From Myxocyprinus asiaticus (taxonomy: Eukaryota; Chordata; Actinopteri; Cypriniformes; Catostomidae), in NCBI RefSeq assembly GCF_019703515.2, contig NC_059374.1, forward strand, positions 16,871,095 to 16,935,094: DNA of 64,000 bases, read 5' to 3'. The notes beneath the pieces are model-generated. The model saw only the letters and a list, made by a program, of their open reading frames with translations, did not search any database and was not told the DNA's origin. Position numbers and translations under genes: made by a program. Shown here piece by piece: positions 22,001-33,020 of the stretch. The number at the start of each line of letters is the position of its first letter. Positions within the stretch are counted from its first letter, which is position 1.

Positions 22001-22530
22001 CGTAAGGCAGATAATGCAGCAGTCCCTCGTCTCTCGTTGGAAATAGATCCACGCATTCAGCTCGCAGAGCTTGTTATCCAGAGACTGAACATTTGCCGGT
22101 AGAATACTGGGTAGCGGGGGTCGCTTTGCGTGGCGTCTTACTCTGATGAGAATGCCGGCTCTGTTTCCCCTTTTCCTCCTGTGTTTCCGCGTCCGGACTG
22201 CCCAGACAAAGGGCTCCAGTGTTTGTAAACAGCGGGTTGGCATTGAGTCATTTGAAGTCCGGTTTACGGTGTGAAATTGCTGAACCAATGTCCAAAAGTG
22301 TTTGTCTGTCATAGACAATAAGGCAGACAACATCCAAGACAAAAAACATAAGAACTGTAAACAAAACAAACAAAACACTGCCATGTTGTGTCAGAGCTCG
22401 CAACGCAGCAGCCACACTCGGTGCCATCTTGAGTCAATAGGAAGTTACTTGGTTTGGCAGTGACCTCTGTGTGGGTGGTGCTTTGTACACAGCTACACTG
22501 AATATTCACAATGGTCAAGGATATAATTTT
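19056..22530 (-). mobile_element. CR1/Rex1-like non-LTR retrotransposon
   Basis: A nearly full-length LINE on the minus strand. Its 3' end is a short tandem tail seen on the plus strand as caaatcaaatcaaatcaaat (19055-19074), typical of LINEs that prime on short microsatellite tails. It contains an endonuclease and a reverse transcriptase (see 19560-22384). The 5' limit near 22530 is estimated from where element-like sequence fades. No target duplication was found. Clade assignment within the Jockey/CR1/L2 group is from remembered motif style and is tentative. Confidence 0.7.
19560..22384 (-). pseudogene. LINE ORF2: endonuclease and reverse transcriptase, broken
   Basis: From the N-terminus (minus strand): an apurinic-type endonuclease with LPANVQSLDNKLCEL and CIICLTET, then AVYIPPQADT, then the PPFGKSDHSSILLLPAYR box with the catalytic SDH, then NQKPWI. 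The reverse transcriptase follows with [59 protein letters not shown] and the catalytic FADDT near 20175, then FKFLGVHI and WYGN in the thumb region. In-frame stops occur at 21992-21994 (after CLTET, where this motif normally continues with Trp), 21578-21580 and 21134-21136. Frameshifts occur near 20400 and 20115. The enzyme would nick target DNA and copy its own RNA in place, but this copy cannot encode a whole protein. Confidence 0.8.
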
Positions 22531-23449
22531 AGGGATGAGTTTTTTTTTCTCTTTCGATCTCACAAAGTATAAAGTGCAGCATTAAAAGAGGCTGCTTGAC
22601 TTAAAAGAGGCCCACGCCATCTCGACCACTGCATTTTGCCGTGTGGAGGTATGAGTGACCTAACCTTTAGTTTTACTCAAATCATGCAGTTTGTTAAACA
22701 GAGGTTTGGTATTATTTTTCTAAGCCATCTGTCTTACTATTTCCACCTGGCAGACGATAAAACAGGCAATAAAATTCCATAGAGCTATTGAAGGGGCACA
22801 CTGGTATTTGAGCACACTATTTTTTTTCCGATCAACACAACAAACCAGGATATGATGCAGAAGGGCTTCTGGTGTAAGTAAAAACTACATCACAAATAAA
22901 AAATAATATTATTTACAAAAAAAAATTAAATATATTGTCTACTAACTTTCCTGCAACAATAAAACTTGCAGCTTTGATATCTTTATTCTTTGAATTGAGC
23001 CAAGAGGTCAGGGAGTGACATTTCAATCTTCTATTGGTCGCAGGTCCTCTCGTCGTACTAATTCACGGTTCAGAGTTCACCAAGCTTGAACTTTGGTATG
23101 CGGCATAATATGAAATTTCTTCGCATGAGGTTGTGTTTCCAGTCTGCCGCATTCAGATGTGTTTGAATGGAAGTGAATGGAGCGCAAAGTGTAGTGTGAC
23201 TACCCTTAACGCAGGACAAATGCCATATCTAGGGATCAGAATAATTAATTGGGGGTGGCCTCTTTTGACTTGGACCAGTCAGCAACCACATAACAACACC
23301 CTGGCAACTGCCCAGTATATAATTTGAAGTAACATTGAAATTTCTGTGAGCAATACACCTGCAATTCAGGCAGATCTTAAAGTGCTAATTCTCAGATTTT
23401 TTATATAATTTGAATGGACACATAGGCCTACTGGTAATTTGTAATCTGC

Positions 23450-24042
23450 GGTGGCCCAGGGGTGCAAAACAACCAAATTAGCAAAGCAAATAAAAACTAA
23501 GCCACAGCAAAACAGAAATAAGCTGCAACACAACATAAATAATTTACAACACAACAAAATTAGAAAATAAATATTTATAAAAATGCTGAATTATTTGTCG
23601 TGAAGTGCTCTGGAAAATGCATGTCTGGTTGGGTTTCTACCAGAACTCTTATTGCACCAAACCTCATCAACATTTTCAAAGGTATCAAATCAATTTATAT
23701 ACAAAGTACAGTTTCTAGCATGGAGTCTCTTCTGTTTAGATTTCCACGATGGAAACCAATTACAATTTGATGGGTGAACTTCTCTTGTGAGTGACTTTCA
23801 GTGGGAGGAGCAGCTCTCTGCCTCTTCTGAACAGACTCATGATCTCGCTTGCATTGGGTCAGACTGCCACACGACATAAAATATGTACTTTTAGTTCATG
23901 TCATTGTGTTGTGGCTTAATTATGTTATAGCTTGTGCTAAGGGCGTTTGTGTTGTGTTGTGCCTTAATTTCAGTGTGTTGTGGCTTATTTCTGATATGTT
24001 TTCGGCTTTTTGTTTGGTTGTGGTGTGCACCTCTGGGCCACC
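23450..24042. mobile_element. Nonautonomous TIR element (GGTGGCCCAG ends)
   Basis: The left end ggtggcccaggggtgcaaaa and the right end in reverse (ggtggcccagaggtgcacac) are inverted repeats. Inner A/C-rich text (aagccacagcaaaacagaaa on the left, ttgtgttgtgccttaatttc on the right) is also complementary in style. About 593 bp. No coding content. A target duplication was not clear. Confidence 0.6.
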
Positions 24043-24945
24043 ATATTAATCAACCTAATGCAAAACATTTTCTAATGTAATCATACTGTATGACCAACAG
24101 ATGGCAGTAGTAAGCTATATTTCATACCACTTCTTTTTTTTTTTTTTTTTTTCTTTTTTTACAGATACTTTGTGATTGTTGTATTGCACAGAACACTGAA
24201 GTTTCAAAAATAACTTTAAAATGAGAGAAGAAACAATACTGATACAAACTATATTACATTCTCTGTTCAGTACTTACACTGGGATACGGAGGTTTAATCA
24301 GAAGTCAGGTATACCTGCTGGGAGGGGCCTTGAGACCTGCAAGTGCTAAATACTATGACAGAATGGAAATTAGCTTACTGCATGTTGAAAACTGTACATT
24401 ATGCACCGTATACTGCATATTATTCTTTTTAAATTGTAAGTGAAATAGTATGCATTATTCCACATTAATGTATTGAATGGTTGTATGCTACATTGTTGTG
24501 AGTGTGAGTAGAGTCAAGTTATTATCTTAGAAATTGCAACAGTTATTTTGTATGTTTAATAATTTTGTTTTCAGAACTTTTGGCACTCCCAATTAAGTAA
24601 TGAGTAAATGAGAGGGGGGAAAGCTGTTAAAATCATGGCTGTAATTACTTCAGGTTCTTTTATCACACTGGAATTGAAAGATCAGGTCGAGCACATTACA
24701 GTGTGGCCAGGATGCAGAACCCAGCACAGTATGTTCTGTTGTACAGTATTCTCCACATTTTGGACATGTAGTAGTAAGTCAGCGGGGTATATGCATACAG
24801 AAAACTTGCATAATGAACACAGTATGCATACTATATACAGCAGAAATAGTAAGAGTAGTATGTTAGTATGCTGTTCCATCAGTCTAAATATGTTCTTGAG
24901 ACACTGGATATCCAGTGCAAAGAAAAAAGTAATTTCACTTAGAGA
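24043..24945. other. AT-rich noncoding stretch, no gene seen
   Basis: Contains a T-run (about 24133-24160). The 126-residue open stretch at 24608-24988 overlaps a transposon end and has no recognisable domain. Confidence 0.45.
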
Positions 24946-25181
24946 CAAGGGCGTAGCCAGGAAATTACTTTTCGGTGGGCCTCAATAAAAATGGATGGGC
25001 CAAATTTTTGCCCATGGTTTTTTTTTTTTTTTTACCAGATTGTCCTTAACAACAGAGAGGCGCACATTTAAACAGTTCCTTCACACTTTCAGAAATCAAT
25101 ATGTATGCATTTTTTAAACTATTTTAGTCAAAGAATAATCTCTATATAATAATCCCTGGCCCACCCTTGGCTATGCCACTG
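24946..25181. mobile_element. hAT-type MITE
   Basis: 236 bp. The left end caagggcgtagccagg and the right end in reverse (cagtggcatagccaagg) are imperfect inverted repeats. The flanks are cttagaga (24938-24945) and tttagaga (25182-25189), an 8-bp duplication with one difference. hAT elements make 8-bp duplications and often start with CAGTGGCGTAGC-like ends. Confidence 0.7.
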
Positions 25182-25456
25182 TTTAGAGAGGAGACTTTCA
25201 TTTTGAGAATTACCCCACTTCACCTGTGCATGCTGTAGTAAATGGGATTTGACTGGTGGAAGGTTATTTCTGTTCAGGCTTGGCCTATGTGTGTGTGTTT
25301 GCTTTGGTGCACATAGGAAAGTCTGGATAATTAAATAATTGCCTAAGATGGAGTGAGAAAAGGGAGTGTCTGTGCTATGCTTTGCTCTGACCCCAGCCCT
25401 GCTGTGAAGTGACTCAACATAACTTTTCATCACACTGTCCGAAAGGTCTTTCCTGT

Positions 25457-25458
<2 letters not shown>

Positions 25459-25530
<72 letters not shown>
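25459..25530. repeat. (AG)n microsatellite
   Basis: About 36 uninterrupted AG units. Confidence 0.95.
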
Positions 25531-25532
<2 letters not shown>

Positions 25533-26138
25533 AAGTAGCAGGTCATCATATTACGCTTCGCTTTTTGCTGTTATTTTCTTTGAATCCAGGGAAGAGCTAT
25601 GGCAACCTTTGAGATATTGAGCACTGAATGTGCAGGCACAGGCTTGCTGAGATATAAGCTTCTTATAGTAGGCAAACACAGCTCGACAGCATAATGTTTT
25701 GGTTAGTCAAACAATCTCAATCCACACATGATTTTCATGAGAGAAATGTTCAAGCAATATTTCTTTGAATGTTTTGAGAGTGAGAGTGGAGTGGGGTGGG
25801 GTTGGGGGGGGGGGGTTGTTTTCAAAGAGGCAAGAGAGAGACTGGCAGAGAAATCTGTGGTAAAAAAACAGGTCAGGCTTTGAACTCACACTGAAACATC
25901 TTCATAAAATTTTGAATGCAACAGTGAAAGCATGGATTACAACCCAAGGCAAGATTGCTATCAGGGAGAGAGGTTTAAAGCTATAGGAATGATTAAGGAG
26001 GCCTATAATTGTTGCAATTTTCAGTACCCCCATGCAATCCCATCCCCCTTGGACCCCGAAGCAATTTCATTGGCTGAAAGTTTTTTTGGCTATTCTATTC
26101 GAAGCCTGATCAGAAATATCGCTTAAGGATTTATGTAG
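25531..26138. other. Noncoding stretch, nothing recognised
   Basis: Contains a G-rich tract ggggtggggttgggggggg at about 25794-25815. No coding or terminal-repeat signal. Confidence 0.45.
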
Positions 26139-26838
26139 TCTTGAGGGTCATTCACACCAAACTGATTTTTGCATCAGTCTGTGCTGTTTTTCAATCATTT
26201 TTATATGTAAACATGAGCTAGATGGACATTTTTGACCATTGTGCTACGTCTCACTGATTTTTCAATGTTTCATTTTTTAGACACTGTGTTAGGTAACAAA
26301 TAATGTCAGTTTTTAAAAATGCGTCTTAAAACACCAGCGTTCTGTTCTATTCATTGCAAAGATGTTTTCGGTATGAACACCCCTTAATCATGAAAATAAA
26401 TCAGTTAATGTTGCGTAAGATATTTATGTCATATCACATGATGTAACCAAAGCAACAAATGGTCAAACTGAACAATTCTCTTTGCGTTATCAGTTAGCAT
26501 GCTTAACAGTTAGCTTGCTAGGCAAACATTCCAACATGCATTCCCTGCTGTTAGCAAGCTAATCAATTTTAGCTAATCAAAGCTAACATATTCACATAAA
26601 TACAAGTAATTATATCAAAACGTTGAATTTTGTGCTGTATGCTAAATGCATATGATACTGTATTTACTGACTGTATTTACATGATCAGCTACAACTGTAA
26701 TTAGTAAAATACGCTTTTTATCAGGCATTACAAACAACAACCCCTTGGGGTCCAAAGGGGACAGGATTTCATGGGGCGACTAAATATTGCAAGATACCAT
26801 CAATGGAGGCTTTTTGCCTGCAGTTTGGTGTTGTTACG
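26139..26838. mobile_element. Nonautonomous TIR element related to 8179-9160
   Basis: The left end tcattcacaccaaactgatt and the right end in reverse (aacaccaaactgcaggcaaa) are similar. The interior 26380-26790 matches 8700-9060 in several blocks (gactgtatttacatgatcag, acatgcattccct, cttggggtcc-type text). The ends differ from the other copy, so one may be chimeric. Confidence 0.45.
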
Positions 26839-26880
26839 GTGTCTACCAGCAGGGGTTAGCTGCTAAACATTACCAGCCAA

Positions 26881-27070
26881 GTTCCCTATCTGTCACTCAC
26901 TCGACGTTGGTGTCGATGTAGTGACACTAGGGGTCACTCTTGGGAGCCCGAGACACCTCTGGTCTTTGATAAAATGCCAATGAAAATTGGCGAGTGGTAT
27001 TTGCATGCCACTCCCCCGGACATATGGGTATAAAAGGAGCTGGTATGCAACCACTCATTCAGATTTTCTC
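26881..27070 (+). repeat. DIRS left terminal repeat
   Basis: From 26911 onward it is the reverse complement of about 31400-31572, with blocks tagtgacactaggggtcact, gaaaattggcgagtggta and tgccactcccccggacat. The first 30 bases are specific to the left end and recur only in the ICR. Confidence 0.8.
27029..27035 (+). promoter_or_regulatory. TATA box in DIRS left terminal repeat
   Basis: TATAAAA in gggtataaaaggagc, upstream of Gag. The inverted right repeat keeps the same box facing inward (gctccttttatacccg at about 31441-31456). Promoter role is inferred. Confidence 0.55.
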
Positions 27071-27331
27071 TTCGGAGCCAAACGGTCATGCTCATTGAGC
27101 TGAATATCACTGTTAATTCACCTCTGCTGGATCTGACGGCGCATTTCAGCGGCTTCTCCCTCCTCTGCGCTGGTGCACTGCAGAGAACGCCCCTGGGCGC
27201 TTCGGCAGAAAAACTAGAGAGTATATTTTCTGAAAGAGCATTTTTCCCCTCTAAAAGAGTATATTTCTCTAAAAGAGCGCACACACGGAACGTCTTTTTA
27301 AAGACACGTCGTTCTATAGATGGCTTTCTGA

Positions 27332-27679
27332 TTGTGTGTTATTCCTGGTTGCGGTCGTTATCTCTCAACTTTGGATGGTCATGATCACTGTCTTTTGTGT
27401 CTGGGCGCGACCCACACAGAAGCAGCGTTTGTGAATGGTTCATGTTCTCACTGCGAGAACATGACCATGGCAACGTTGCGGTCGCGGCTTGCTTTCGTGA
27501 GAAAGCAAGCCACCCCAGCGGCTCCCCGCCTTGGTCCTTCTACCTACGGGTATGAGGACAGTGCGGCTAGCACTGGGGGCGATTTGGGGACCCCAATGGG
27601 ATCGTCTCTGCCGGGTATCCCCCCCATGGACCTCCCATTCCCCAGCATGCTCGTCAGCCCCAATCTGGCTTCCGGATGA
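27332..27679 (+). pseudogene. DIRS Gag, N-terminal Cys/His region
   Basis: A 115-residue frame with a Cys/His-rich head: C2, C7, H17, H19, C20, C23 and H28 in MCVIPGCGRYLSTL then DGHDHCLLCLGATH, followed by CSHCE. This looks like the zinc-binding head common to fish DIRS Gag proteins. The natural start is probably further upstream, where the frame at 27088-27384 runs in a different phase, so a frameshift lies between. A stop at 27677 ends this piece before the middle of Gag. Confidence 0.65.
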
Positions 27680-28184
27680 GCTCGCGAAGATGATGAGCTC
27701 TTGAGCGCAGCATCAGAGAGCGGGCTCATCCAGTCGGAAGCCTCAGCTGGGCTCCTCCCTTCGGGGTCGATTTCCCAGTCACAGGCTGACGCGGAGATGA
27801 CGACATGCTTTCCCGGGCAGCCGCGAGCGTCGGCTAGAGTGGAACTCACTGCTCTTCCCTGAACCCTCGCGGCTCGGTGATTGGTTCCTGGGCTCACGGC
27901 GCCACTCAAAGCCACGACCCGCCCCGTTCCTTTCTGCCCAAAGTGCATGAAGAGCTGACAAGGTCGCGGGAGGCACTTTTTACTGCCCGGTCCCAATCTT
28001 TTCAGCTTCCCCGCCCTCACTACCCTCGATGATGGGGCGTCCAAGGGCTATTCGGCAATCCCCTGGTGGATAAAGGCGCTCGCGGTGCACCTATGCCCGC
28101 AGAGTGCCGCCACCTGGCACGGGTGCCCAAAGCCCCCGTCCAAGGCCTGTAGGTTTACGTCGTCTCTGACGGCCAAGGCCTACG

Positions 28185-28523
28185 GTGCTGCTGGACAAGC
28201 CGCCTCCACCCTGCACGCCATGGCTCTCCTGCAAGTCTGCCAAGGCCCTAAAGGAACTGCACGAGGGTAGTTCCGCCCCGGGATTGATGCAGGAACTGTG
28301 CTCGGTGACCAACCTTGCTCTCCGGGTGACGGAGGTGGCGGCGCGGTCTCTCGGGTGGACGATGGCCACACTAGTGGTCCAGAAGCGCCACCTTTGGCTC
28401 AACCTGGTCGAGATGGGTGAGGCCGACAAGACACGATTCCTTGCTGCCCCCATTTCCCAGGCGGACCTATTCGGCGACACCGTCGAGGACTTTGCCCAGC
28501 AGTTTTCAATGGTAGAGCAGTAG
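28185..28523 (+). pseudogene. DIRS Gag, C-terminal region
   Basis: A 112-residue frame with SAKALKELHEG, then VVQKRHLWLNLVEM, then ADLFGDTVEDFAQQFSMV, ending in a stop at 28521. It matches the Gag fragment at 5246-5641. After the stop, the basic Pro/Arg tail continues at 28524-28690 in the same phase, so a single nonsense codon separates them. Confidence 0.7.
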
Positions 28524-29179
28524 ATGGATGCTAGCCGGCTTATCCTGCCCCAGCGTGGCTCAAGATCCCGCACCCCGTCTACTCATCGCCAAGGGCGTCC
28601 CCCTGCGGTGACTGCACCGGCTCCGCCGCAGCCCGCCCCTTCGGCCCGGCCCCGGTGTGGAGCCCACCGCAGGAAGCAGATGCCACCCAACTCGCGGCTG
28701 CCCAGAACCCATGAAAGGCTTCAAAGCACCCTTGTGACGGGCGTCCCAGGGACAACGAAACCTGCTGCTCTGGAGCTGGTAAGCAGATCTCCATCTTTTT
28801 GTTACCTTTTGCATTTAATTGCGCTGCATGCCCAAGTGGCTGCAGTACTCAAGAGCTCAGCAAGAGCGGTTTCCTTGTTCCCTGGGTCACGTATCCGGTG
28901 TGTACGGCCGTCATCACGACCACCGTCCACCACTCTTTTTGGCAGGTTTGGCGCTCCAGTGGCGGTCTCCCGCCCCTGAGCACCCAGCTGTGGCACAAAT
29001 CCGCCCCCGATGTGACAGTCTCCATGGGTCACGAGGACAGGCCTCTTCCTCCCCCTTCCCAGGCTGTTCCGGGGGTGGTCACAAGGAGCCAGGTAAGTGC
29101 TTCAATGTCCTTAGACTCAGCATGGCCACGACGTGGTGTGGCACCTCAGGCTCCGCCCCGCCGTGAGGCCCCACCTGCC

Positions 29180-30154
29180 GGTACGTCAGATGACGTTATC
29201 CCTTTGGTCCCACTTGCACGGAACTTGGACACATGGCTTGCACTTTCCAATCTGTCACGAGGGCTGGTCCGGACCGTCCGACTCGGCTACGCGATTCACT
29301 TCGCCGGGCACCCGCCCAGGTTCAGCGGTGTCCACTTCACCTTGGTGAAAGACGAAAACGCTGCTACCTTGTATGGAGATCGCTACCCTCTTACAAAAGG
29401 GCGTGATAGAACCTGTCCCTCCAGCCAAGATGAAGAAGGGGTTTTTCAGACCCTACTTCATTGTACCGAAAAAAGGCGGTGGGTTGAGGCCAATCTTGGA
29501 CCTGTGAGTTTTGAACTAGGCTTTACACAGACTCCCGTTCAAGATGCTGATGCAAAAACGCATTCTGGCGAGCGTCCGGCATCAAGATTGGTTCGCAGCG
29601 GTAGACCTGAAGGATGCGTACTTCCACGCCTCGATCCTTCCTCGACACAGACCCTTCCTGCGGTCCGCGTTCGAGGGTCAGGCGTATCAGTACAAAGTCC
29701 TCCCTTTCGTCCTGTCTCCTCACTTTTTACGAAGGTTGCAGAGGCTGCCCTTGCCCCGTTAAGGGAGGTGGGCATTCGCCTTCTCAACTATGTCGATGAC
29801 TGGCTAATCCTAGTTCACTCTCAAGACGTGTTGTGCACACACAGGGACCTGGTGATCTCACACCTCAGCCGACTAGGGCTTCGGGTCAACTGGGAAAAGA
29901 GCAAGCTCCTCCCGGTTCAGAGCATCTCTTTTCTCAGTTTGGAGTTGGGCTCAGTCTCCTTGATGGCGCACCTTACGAACGAGCGTGCCCAGTCAGTGCT
30001 GGCCTGTTTGAAGGCGTTCAATCAGGGAACAGTGGTTCCACTGAAACTTTTTCAGAGGCTCCTGGGGCATATGGCATCCTCGGCGGTGGCCACCCCGCTT
30101 GGGCTGATTCATATGAGGCCGCTTCAGCACTGGCTCCAGACTCGAGTCCCGTGA
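29180..30154 (+). pseudogene. DIRS reverse transcriptase, frameshifted
   Basis: Pieces lie in two frames. LARNLDTWLALSNLSRGLVR and LGYAIHFAGHPPRFSG form the N-terminal part (about 29210-29350). DWFAAVDLKDAYFHASILP and AYQYKVLPF (about 29590-29710) form the fingers/palm with the first catalytic Asp. LNYVDDWLILVHSQD (YVDD at about 29789-29800) is the second catalytic box. LRVNWEKSKLLPVQ and FQRLLGHMASSAVATPLGL (to 30154) are the connection. The palm half lies in another frame from its neighbours, so at least two frameshifts are needed. Role: copies element RNA into cDNA. Confidence 0.8.
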
Positions 30155-30181
30155 TGGCCATGGCGCCACAGGACACACCGC

Positions 30182-30690
30182 ATGGCCATTACGTCAGTCT
30201 GTCACCGTCTTTTCAGCCCTTGGACCGACCTCTCGTTCCTACGGGCAGGTGTTCCTCTAGAACTGGTCCCCAGGTGCGTCATGGTCACGACAGATGCCTC
30301 CAAAACGGGCTGGGGTGCTGTTTGTAATGGGCATGCCGCCGCCAGCCTCTGGATGGGTCCGCGACTGCATTGGCACATCAACTGCCTTGAGTTGTTGGCA
30401 ATTCTGCTCGCCCTGCGGAGGTTTCGCCATTGATCCAGGGCAAGCACCTGTTAGTTCAGACAGACAACGTGACAACGGTAGCATATGTCAACCGCCAAGG
30501 TGGTTTGTGCTCTCGTTGTATGTCACAACTCGCCCGCCGTCTCCTCCTCTGGAGTCAGCAGCACTTCAAGTCGCTGCAAGCCACTCACATCCCGGGCAAC
30601 CTCAACACTACAGCGGATGCACTGTCACAACAGGTTACCCTCAGGTTTTTCGGAGAGACTCGCTGCCGGCCCAGTACATGCGCTAACTAA
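30182..30690 (+). pseudogene. DIRS RNase H domain, frameshifted
   Basis: The first part reads VTTDASKTGWGAVCNG and HINCLELLAILLALRRF (first catalytic Asp and Glu), from 30280 to 30433. The second, in another frame, reads LLVQTDNVTTVAYVNRQGG and HIPGNLNTTADALSQQ (remaining acidic and His residues), 30430-30660. It removes RNA from the RNA/cDNA hybrid. It follows the reverse transcriptase directly. A frame change near 30430 separates the halves. Confidence 0.8.
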
Positions 30691-31237
30691 GAGCCCTGTT
30701 CTGGGGTAGGTGCTCCGCATGTGGCGATTCCCTGTAAGGCTAACCCCATGCGATCTATATCTTCCGCTAGTTCGTTTCCCTGCTGGCAAACTGCGTCTTC
30801 CTTGGGCAGAGCCCCTCTGCCCCAGTCTCCATGTTTGTAGTAACTCCGCTACCTTGAAGGCTCTCCACATGGTTGGAAAGACCATGTGACGTATTCTTCC
30901 ACTTAAATACCCCCCCCTCTGTGGGCGAGGTGTGGTCTCCGCGGTGTCTTCCCCTTGGGAGGGACACCCCCCGACTAGACCTGGCAGCCCAGTCGGATAA
31001 TCCCCTTTCTTTTTTAGGGAGTGGAGAAAGAGAAGGGGAAAAGAGGCCACGACTGGGTTAAGCCTGTCTCTATCTTTGGGTAGTCGACTTGTCCCCAAAA
31101 AGGGCCGTTCGACACTCATAACTGTGTCGGGGGAGGTTACATGTCGACCTGGTGTGCTGGCTATGAGGCACACAGCAAGTCTGCCCACCACACACCGCCA
31201 GTTCACGTAACACAGTTCAGCCTTGTGGCGTTTTGAA
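30691..31237 (+). other. DIRS 3' noncoding part; recombinase absent
   Basis: This is where a tyrosine recombinase would be expected. I see no RxxGD..L, HxxR or FARFY-type motif in any frame. The text resembles the 3' leader before the ICR in the other copy (acatgtcgacctggtgtg against acatgcagaccggtgcac near 5971). Confidence 0.6.
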
Positions 31238-31351
31238 TAGGGACCCCTAGTGTCACTACATCGACACCAACGTCGAGTGAGTGACAGATAGGGAACGTCA
31301 TGGTTACTGGTGTAACCTCTGTTGCCTGATGGAGGGAACAAGACGTTGTGT
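31238..31351 (+). repeat. DIRS internal complementary region
   Basis: The first half gacccctagtgtcactacat through gagtgagtgacagataggga is the complement of the left tip 26881-26940. The second half aacgtcatggttactggtgt through ctgatggagggaacaagacg is the complement of the right tip 31565-31628. They meet at a shared gaac/aacg. Confidence 0.8.
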
Positions 31352-31399
31352 CCCTCCTGCCACAATGCTGAACTACCCGCTGAAATGGCCGGACCTTAT

Positions 31400-31628
31400 A
31401 TCGGCTCCTCAGCATAAAACCTGAATGAGTGGTTGCATACCAGCTCCTTTTATACCCGTATGTCCGGGGGAGTGGCATGCAAATACCACTCGCCAATTTT
31501 CATTGGCCTTTTATCAAAGACCAGAGGTGTCTCGGGCTCCCAAGAGTGACCCCTAGTGTCACTACATCGACACCAACGTCTCGTTCCCTCCATCAGGGAA
31601 CGGAGGTTACACCAGTAACCATGACGTT
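31400..31628 (-). repeat. DIRS right terminal repeat
   Basis: Inverted partner of the left repeat, extended by about 56 bases (31573-31628) specific to the right end. Ends accagtaaccatgacgtt. Confidence 0.8.
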
Positions 31629-33020
31629 TTGCAATGAAAGGTTTTAACCATTAGCTTGTTCGAATAGTTTAAATAAAAAAAAAACACACATACACACAAA
31701 AAAAACAAAAAAAAAACGTATAATTTCTGTGTAGAATAAGTAACTGATTACATTTATTCAGCATATGTCTTTTTCCCACAGCACAAATGCTTGAATAGCA
31801 AGCTTAATGCTGTTTATTTGCATTGCAAGTTTCCTGTTGAAATAATTTATCCTCAACTTTTTTCAGCTCCCAGATTGGATACATTCATTATCTGTGTTAA
31901 TAGAATCATCCTTCATTGCTGAGAATTCAGTGCCGACCTTATGTCACAAATAATGGGTTGAAACACCAATAGCAGCCAGAATATGTAGGCCTTATACAAA
32001 TTAATTGCATTTTGCTCGAGTTCTATATTAAGTGATTCTGAGCACCTTAACTTGCTTAAGTGCCAATGGCACATGCTACTCGGGGAAAACAGATGTGATA
32101 CGAAATTAAAGCGCATGCATAGTGTATTTGGTGGCTTAAAATAGTTTGGCTTGTTTGGTTTTTAATATATTTTTATCCTCACTCTAAATACCTGCTCTTG
32201 AAGCATAGCTAAAATACTTTACACTCTAAACAGGTCACACACTGACTGCCGTAGGCCACTGTAATACAGTACATAGTGAACCATTATTAGAACCCAATGG
32301 GCTTTTGGATCACTGATCATATATATATATATATATAAGCACGCTTATGCCTCTCAGCGGGATGAGCAGACCTCCCAGGCAAGGTTGCTAAACTGAAAAG
32401 AACTTCAGGCAATAGCCGGACTTTCCTTGAATCCAATGTGTGGATTCACCCGTCCCTGCAAATACCAGACTTCATGTTGCAAATACAATAGATTGTCATG
32501 CCTTGCATACCCCAGAGCTAAAGGAAAGAGATGAATTTGGCCTTTGAACAAAACTTACTTCTTACAATCAATTAATTAGGAATGCTGAGAAACTACATTG
32601 GCCGTGAAAAGTATTTGGATACTTAAGTCACACTAAAGTCAATGTCTGAATGTAATCACATTACATAACAAAATATCAAACCATGTTGCATTTATTTTGT
32701 ATAAAGCTAGCACAAGCAATTTGTAAGCATACCATTTTACAAAAAGAAATTTGATTGGGTTTAAATTCTAAAACAATAGTTATGCTGTTTAAAATGAAGA
32801 CAAAAATATTTCGATACTTTTTGGATTGGTTGGGGAATTTTCATAAACTTGCTAAAAAGTGACCTTGGGACCAGTTGCTTAAAAGTAATTTCAGGCTCAG
32901 AAAACTGTTGGTAGTGCAACTTATTTCACTTAAGTTGAATAACCTTTTTGTTCCAGAAGTTTGACCAGACAAAAAGATGCACTTCAAATATAGATTAGAC
33001 AATGTGATTATACTTCATGA
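31629..33020. other. AT-rich noncoding stretch, short (AT)n
   Basis: An (AT)n tract of about 20 bases lies at 32321-32338. The text ttggccgtgaaaagtatttg at 32598 is partly repeated just right of the Tc1 element at 34631. No gene was recognised. Confidence 0.5.

Larger units (their letters stand above)
18903..23210. mobile_element. TIR element (GGTCACA family) split by a LINE
   Basis: The left end aaaggtgcggtcacatatac and the right end in reverse (ttaagggtagtcacactaca) are inverted repeats. Inner blocks are inverted too: gttcaagtttggtgaacttt at 19012 pairs with aagttcaagcttggtgaact read backward from about 23092. The LINE 19056-22530 lies between them. It belongs to the same broad family as 8179-9160. 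Confidence 0.5.
26881..31628 (+). mobile_element. DIRS-type retrotransposon lacking its recombinase
   Basis: A 4.75-kb GC-rich element with the proper DIRS order: left terminal repeat, Gag, reverse transcriptase, RNase H, ICR, right terminal repeat. The left tip starts gttccctatctgtcactcac and the right tip ends accagtaaccatgacgtt; both share gtt. The ICR (31238-31351) contains the complements of these two tips fused through that shared gtt. The tyrosine recombinase that should lie between RNase H and the ICR is absent; 30700-31237 holds only noncoding sequence. Several frameshifts and stops break the genes. It was probably mobilised by, or decayed from, a full element like the source of the recombinase at 4304-5104. 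Confidence 0.85.

Noticed and set aside
30625..31365. 246-residue minus-strand open frame at the DIRS 3' end
   Set aside because: It spans the noncoding tail and ICR and has none of the recombinase motifs.
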